Origin: Acidimicrobiia bacterium | Lineage (GTDB): Bacteria; Actinomycetota; Acidimicrobiia; Acidimicrobiales; Ilumatobacteraceae | Reading direction: 5' to 3' | Length of the DNA stretch: 8,189 nt | NCBI GenBank assembly: GCA_010025655.1 | Contig: RGSV01000043.1 | Location: 1 to 8,189 of the forward strand | Part shown: positions 6,851-8,189 of the stretch, in pieces | How positions within the stretch are numbered: the stretch's first letter is position 1 | Layout of the letters: every line of letters begins with the position of its first letter | Program-made: the position numbers and the translations under genes | The notes under the pieces: generated by a model | What the model was told of the DNA's origin: nothing | What the model saw: the letters and a program-made list of their open reading frames with translations, nothing else | The model's database searches: none

Positions 6851-8131
6851 ATGCCCGTCACCGTCGTAGTCGGCACGCAGTGGGGAGACGAAGGCAAGGC
6901 CAAGGTCATCGACCTTCTGGCTGCCAACCACAGTCATGTGGTGCGGTATCAAGGCGGACACAATGCAGGCCATACCGTCGTGGTCGGATCACAGCGGTAC
7001 GCACTGCAACTCGTGCCGAGCGGCGTGTTGTATTCGCAGGTCACCCCAGTCATTGGCAACGGTGTGGTGGTCGACTTGCCCACGCTGTTTGCCGAAATCG
7101 ACACGCTTCAGTCACGCGGTGTTTCGTGCGAGCGACTGCGTGTCTCGACGCTCGCCCACCTCATCTTCCCGTGGCATCAACAGCAAGATGCCATCAGCGA
7201 GTCGTTGCGCGGCGACTCACGCATCGGCACGACGCTGAAGGGCATTGGCCCGGCGTATGCCGACAAGGTGAAGCGCATCGGCCTGCGCGCCGGTGACACG
7301 CGAGATCGCGAGCGATTTCGCACGCTGGTGAAAGAGCGTGCGACGCAAGAGAATGCGGTGTTTGCCTCGCTCGGTGAGCCGCTGCTCGATGTTGATGAAG
7401 TCGTTGAGCGCTATGACGGCTTCGCTACTCGACTGGCGCCGCATCTCGCCGACACCGTGAATCTGTTGCACGACGCACTTGCGAACGGCAGTTCGATTTT
7501 GCTCGAGGGTGCGCAGGCGACGTTTCTCGATATCGACCACGGCACATACCCCTTCGTCACTTCGTCGAACCCCACCGCGGGCGGTGCGTGCGCGGGTAGT
7601 GGGCTCGGGCCACGCGACATCACCCGCGTGGTCGGCATCGCCAAGGCGTATACGACGCGTGTCGGCAGCGGGCCGTTTCCCACGGAGTTGCATGGTGAAC
7701 TCGCTGACCGCATCGTCGAAGTGGGTCACGAATTCGGCACCGTCACAGGTCGGCGTCGACGTCCCGGCTGGCTTGATTTGGTGATGCTGCGCCATGCCGT
7801 GCGCGTGAACTCGCTCACCGACATCGCACTCACGAAGCTCGACGTGCTCGACGACTTCGACACCATTCGGGTGTGCGTCGGCTATCGCCTTGATGGCCGC
7901 ATTCTCGATGCGTACCCCGACGACGCCGAAGTGTTGGCTCGTGTCGAATGCGTCTACGAAGACCTTGCAGGCTGGCACCAACCACTGCGTGCCTGTCGCA
8001 AGGAATCTGACCTACCAACCCAAGCGCGCAGGTTGATCGACCTTGTCGAGCGCAGCACAGGTGTGCCGGTGAGCATCGTCGGCGTTGGTCCCGAGCGTGA
8101 CGACTGCGTGGTGCGCGAGGTGACACGATGA
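6851..8131 (+). CDS. purA: Adenylosuccinate synthetase PurA
   Basis: PurA joins IMP and aspartate using GTP to make adenylosuccinate, the first committed step to AMP, in the cytoplasm. The 426-residue length is normal (about 430). Visible motifs: [10 protein letters not shown] (9-18) with catalytic Asp13 and Lys16; [10 protein letters not shown] with catalytic His41; [12 protein letters not shown] (125-136); [26 protein letters not shown] (in two parts, IMP site); GPFPTEL; the Arg-rich GRRRRPGW loop (300-307) involved in aspartate binding; and the guanine-specifying TKLD (328-331). The departure from the family is Ala17 in the first loop, where GDEGKGK is almost invariant; one base change (GGC to GCC) would explain it. 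All other key residues are present, so activity is expected. It diverges from the HisD-like gene and overlaps purB by 4 nt (ATGA), so the two are translated together. Confidence 0.98.
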   Translation: MPVTVVVGTQWGDEGKAKVIDLLAANHSHVVRYQGGHNAGHTVVVGSQRYALQLVPSGVLYSQVTPVIGNGVVVDLPTLFAEIDTLQSRGVSCERLRVSTLAHLIFPWHQQQDAISESLRGDSRIGTTLKGIGPAYADKVKRIGLRAGDTRDRERFRTLVKERATQENAVFASLGEPLLDVDEVVERYDGFATRLAPHLADTVNLLHDALANGSSILLEGAQATFLDIDHGTYPFVTSSNPTAGGACAGSGLGPRDITRVVGIAKAYTTRVGSGPFPTELHGELADRIVEVGHEFGTVTGRRRRPGWLDLVMLRHAVRVNSLTDIALTKLDVLDDFDTIRVCVGYRLDGRILDAYPDDAEVLARVECVYEDLAGWHQPLRACRKESDLPTQARRLIDLVERSTGVPVSIVGVGPERDDCVVREVTR

Positions 8132-8189
8132 TCGAGCGGTACTCCACACCAGAGATGGCGGCACTCTTCAGCGACACTGCCCGCTTTGC
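8128..8189 (+). CDS. purB: Adenylosuccinate lyase PurB, N-terminal 20 codons only
   Basis: The start reads [20 protein letters not shown], matching the typical PurB N-terminus (MI-RY--PEM---WS----F). Adenylosuccinate lyase splits adenylosuccinate into AMP and fumarate and also acts on SAICAR earlier in purine synthesis. The ATG overlaps the purA stop as ATGA, with GAGGTG at 8117-8122 as the ribosome binding site. Following purA, the next enzyme of the AMP branch is the expected neighbour. The gene runs out of the window, so the call rests on 20 residues plus context. Confidence 0.85.
   Translation, partial: MIERYSTPEMAALFSDTARF

Overview
The window looks like a chromosomal segment of a high-GC actinobacterium. 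The evidence is the gene order dnaK-grpE-dnaJ-hspR, an HspR-type MerR repressor instead of HrcA, a DnaJ1-like zinc-finger DnaJ, and G/C-ending codons throughout. The fused clpB and the protein sequences make me lean towards Acidimicrobiia (Ilumatobacter-like), but that is an impression from sequence style, not a tested placement.

Positions 1-5640 (+ strand) hold a compact protein-quality-control operon: the 3' part of dnaK, then grpE, dnaJ, hspR and clpB. Gaps are 27, 31, -4 and 12 nt, so co-transcription is very likely. DnaK, with its co-chaperone DnaJ and exchange factor GrpE, refolds proteins. ClpB works with DnaK to pull proteins out of aggregates. HspR is the expected repressor of the set, probably acting at a site upstream of dnaK, outside the window. 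ClpB has an unusually short segment in its second ATPase domain.

Positions 5641-6757 (- strand) hold a convergent histidinol-dehydrogenase-family gene that looks damaged. The intact reading frame starts at an internal ATG and lacks roughly the first 100-120 residues of the family. Homology continues in frame upstream of that ATG until a TGA. A plausible original start, a leaderless GTG behind a TAGTTT -10 box, lies just beyond in another frame. Several family metal- and substrate-binding residues are also changed, so it is not a normal HisD. A three-copy 17-bp tandem repeat straddles the stop codons of both clpB and this gene.

Positions 6851-8189 (+ strand) hold purA and the first codons of purB, overlapping by 4 nt. 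They encode the two consecutive steps IMP to adenylosuccinate to AMP. PurA carries an alanine where the family normally has glycine in its first loop (GDEGKAK). The 6758-6850 spacer holds the promoter signals for both directions and a pair of 9-bp direct repeats. I saw no tRNA, rRNA, CRISPR, insertion sequence or convincing terminator. I also found no previously undescribed multi-gene system. The most notable items are the decayed HisD-like gene, the ClpB deletion, the stop-codon tandem repeat and the PurA substitution.
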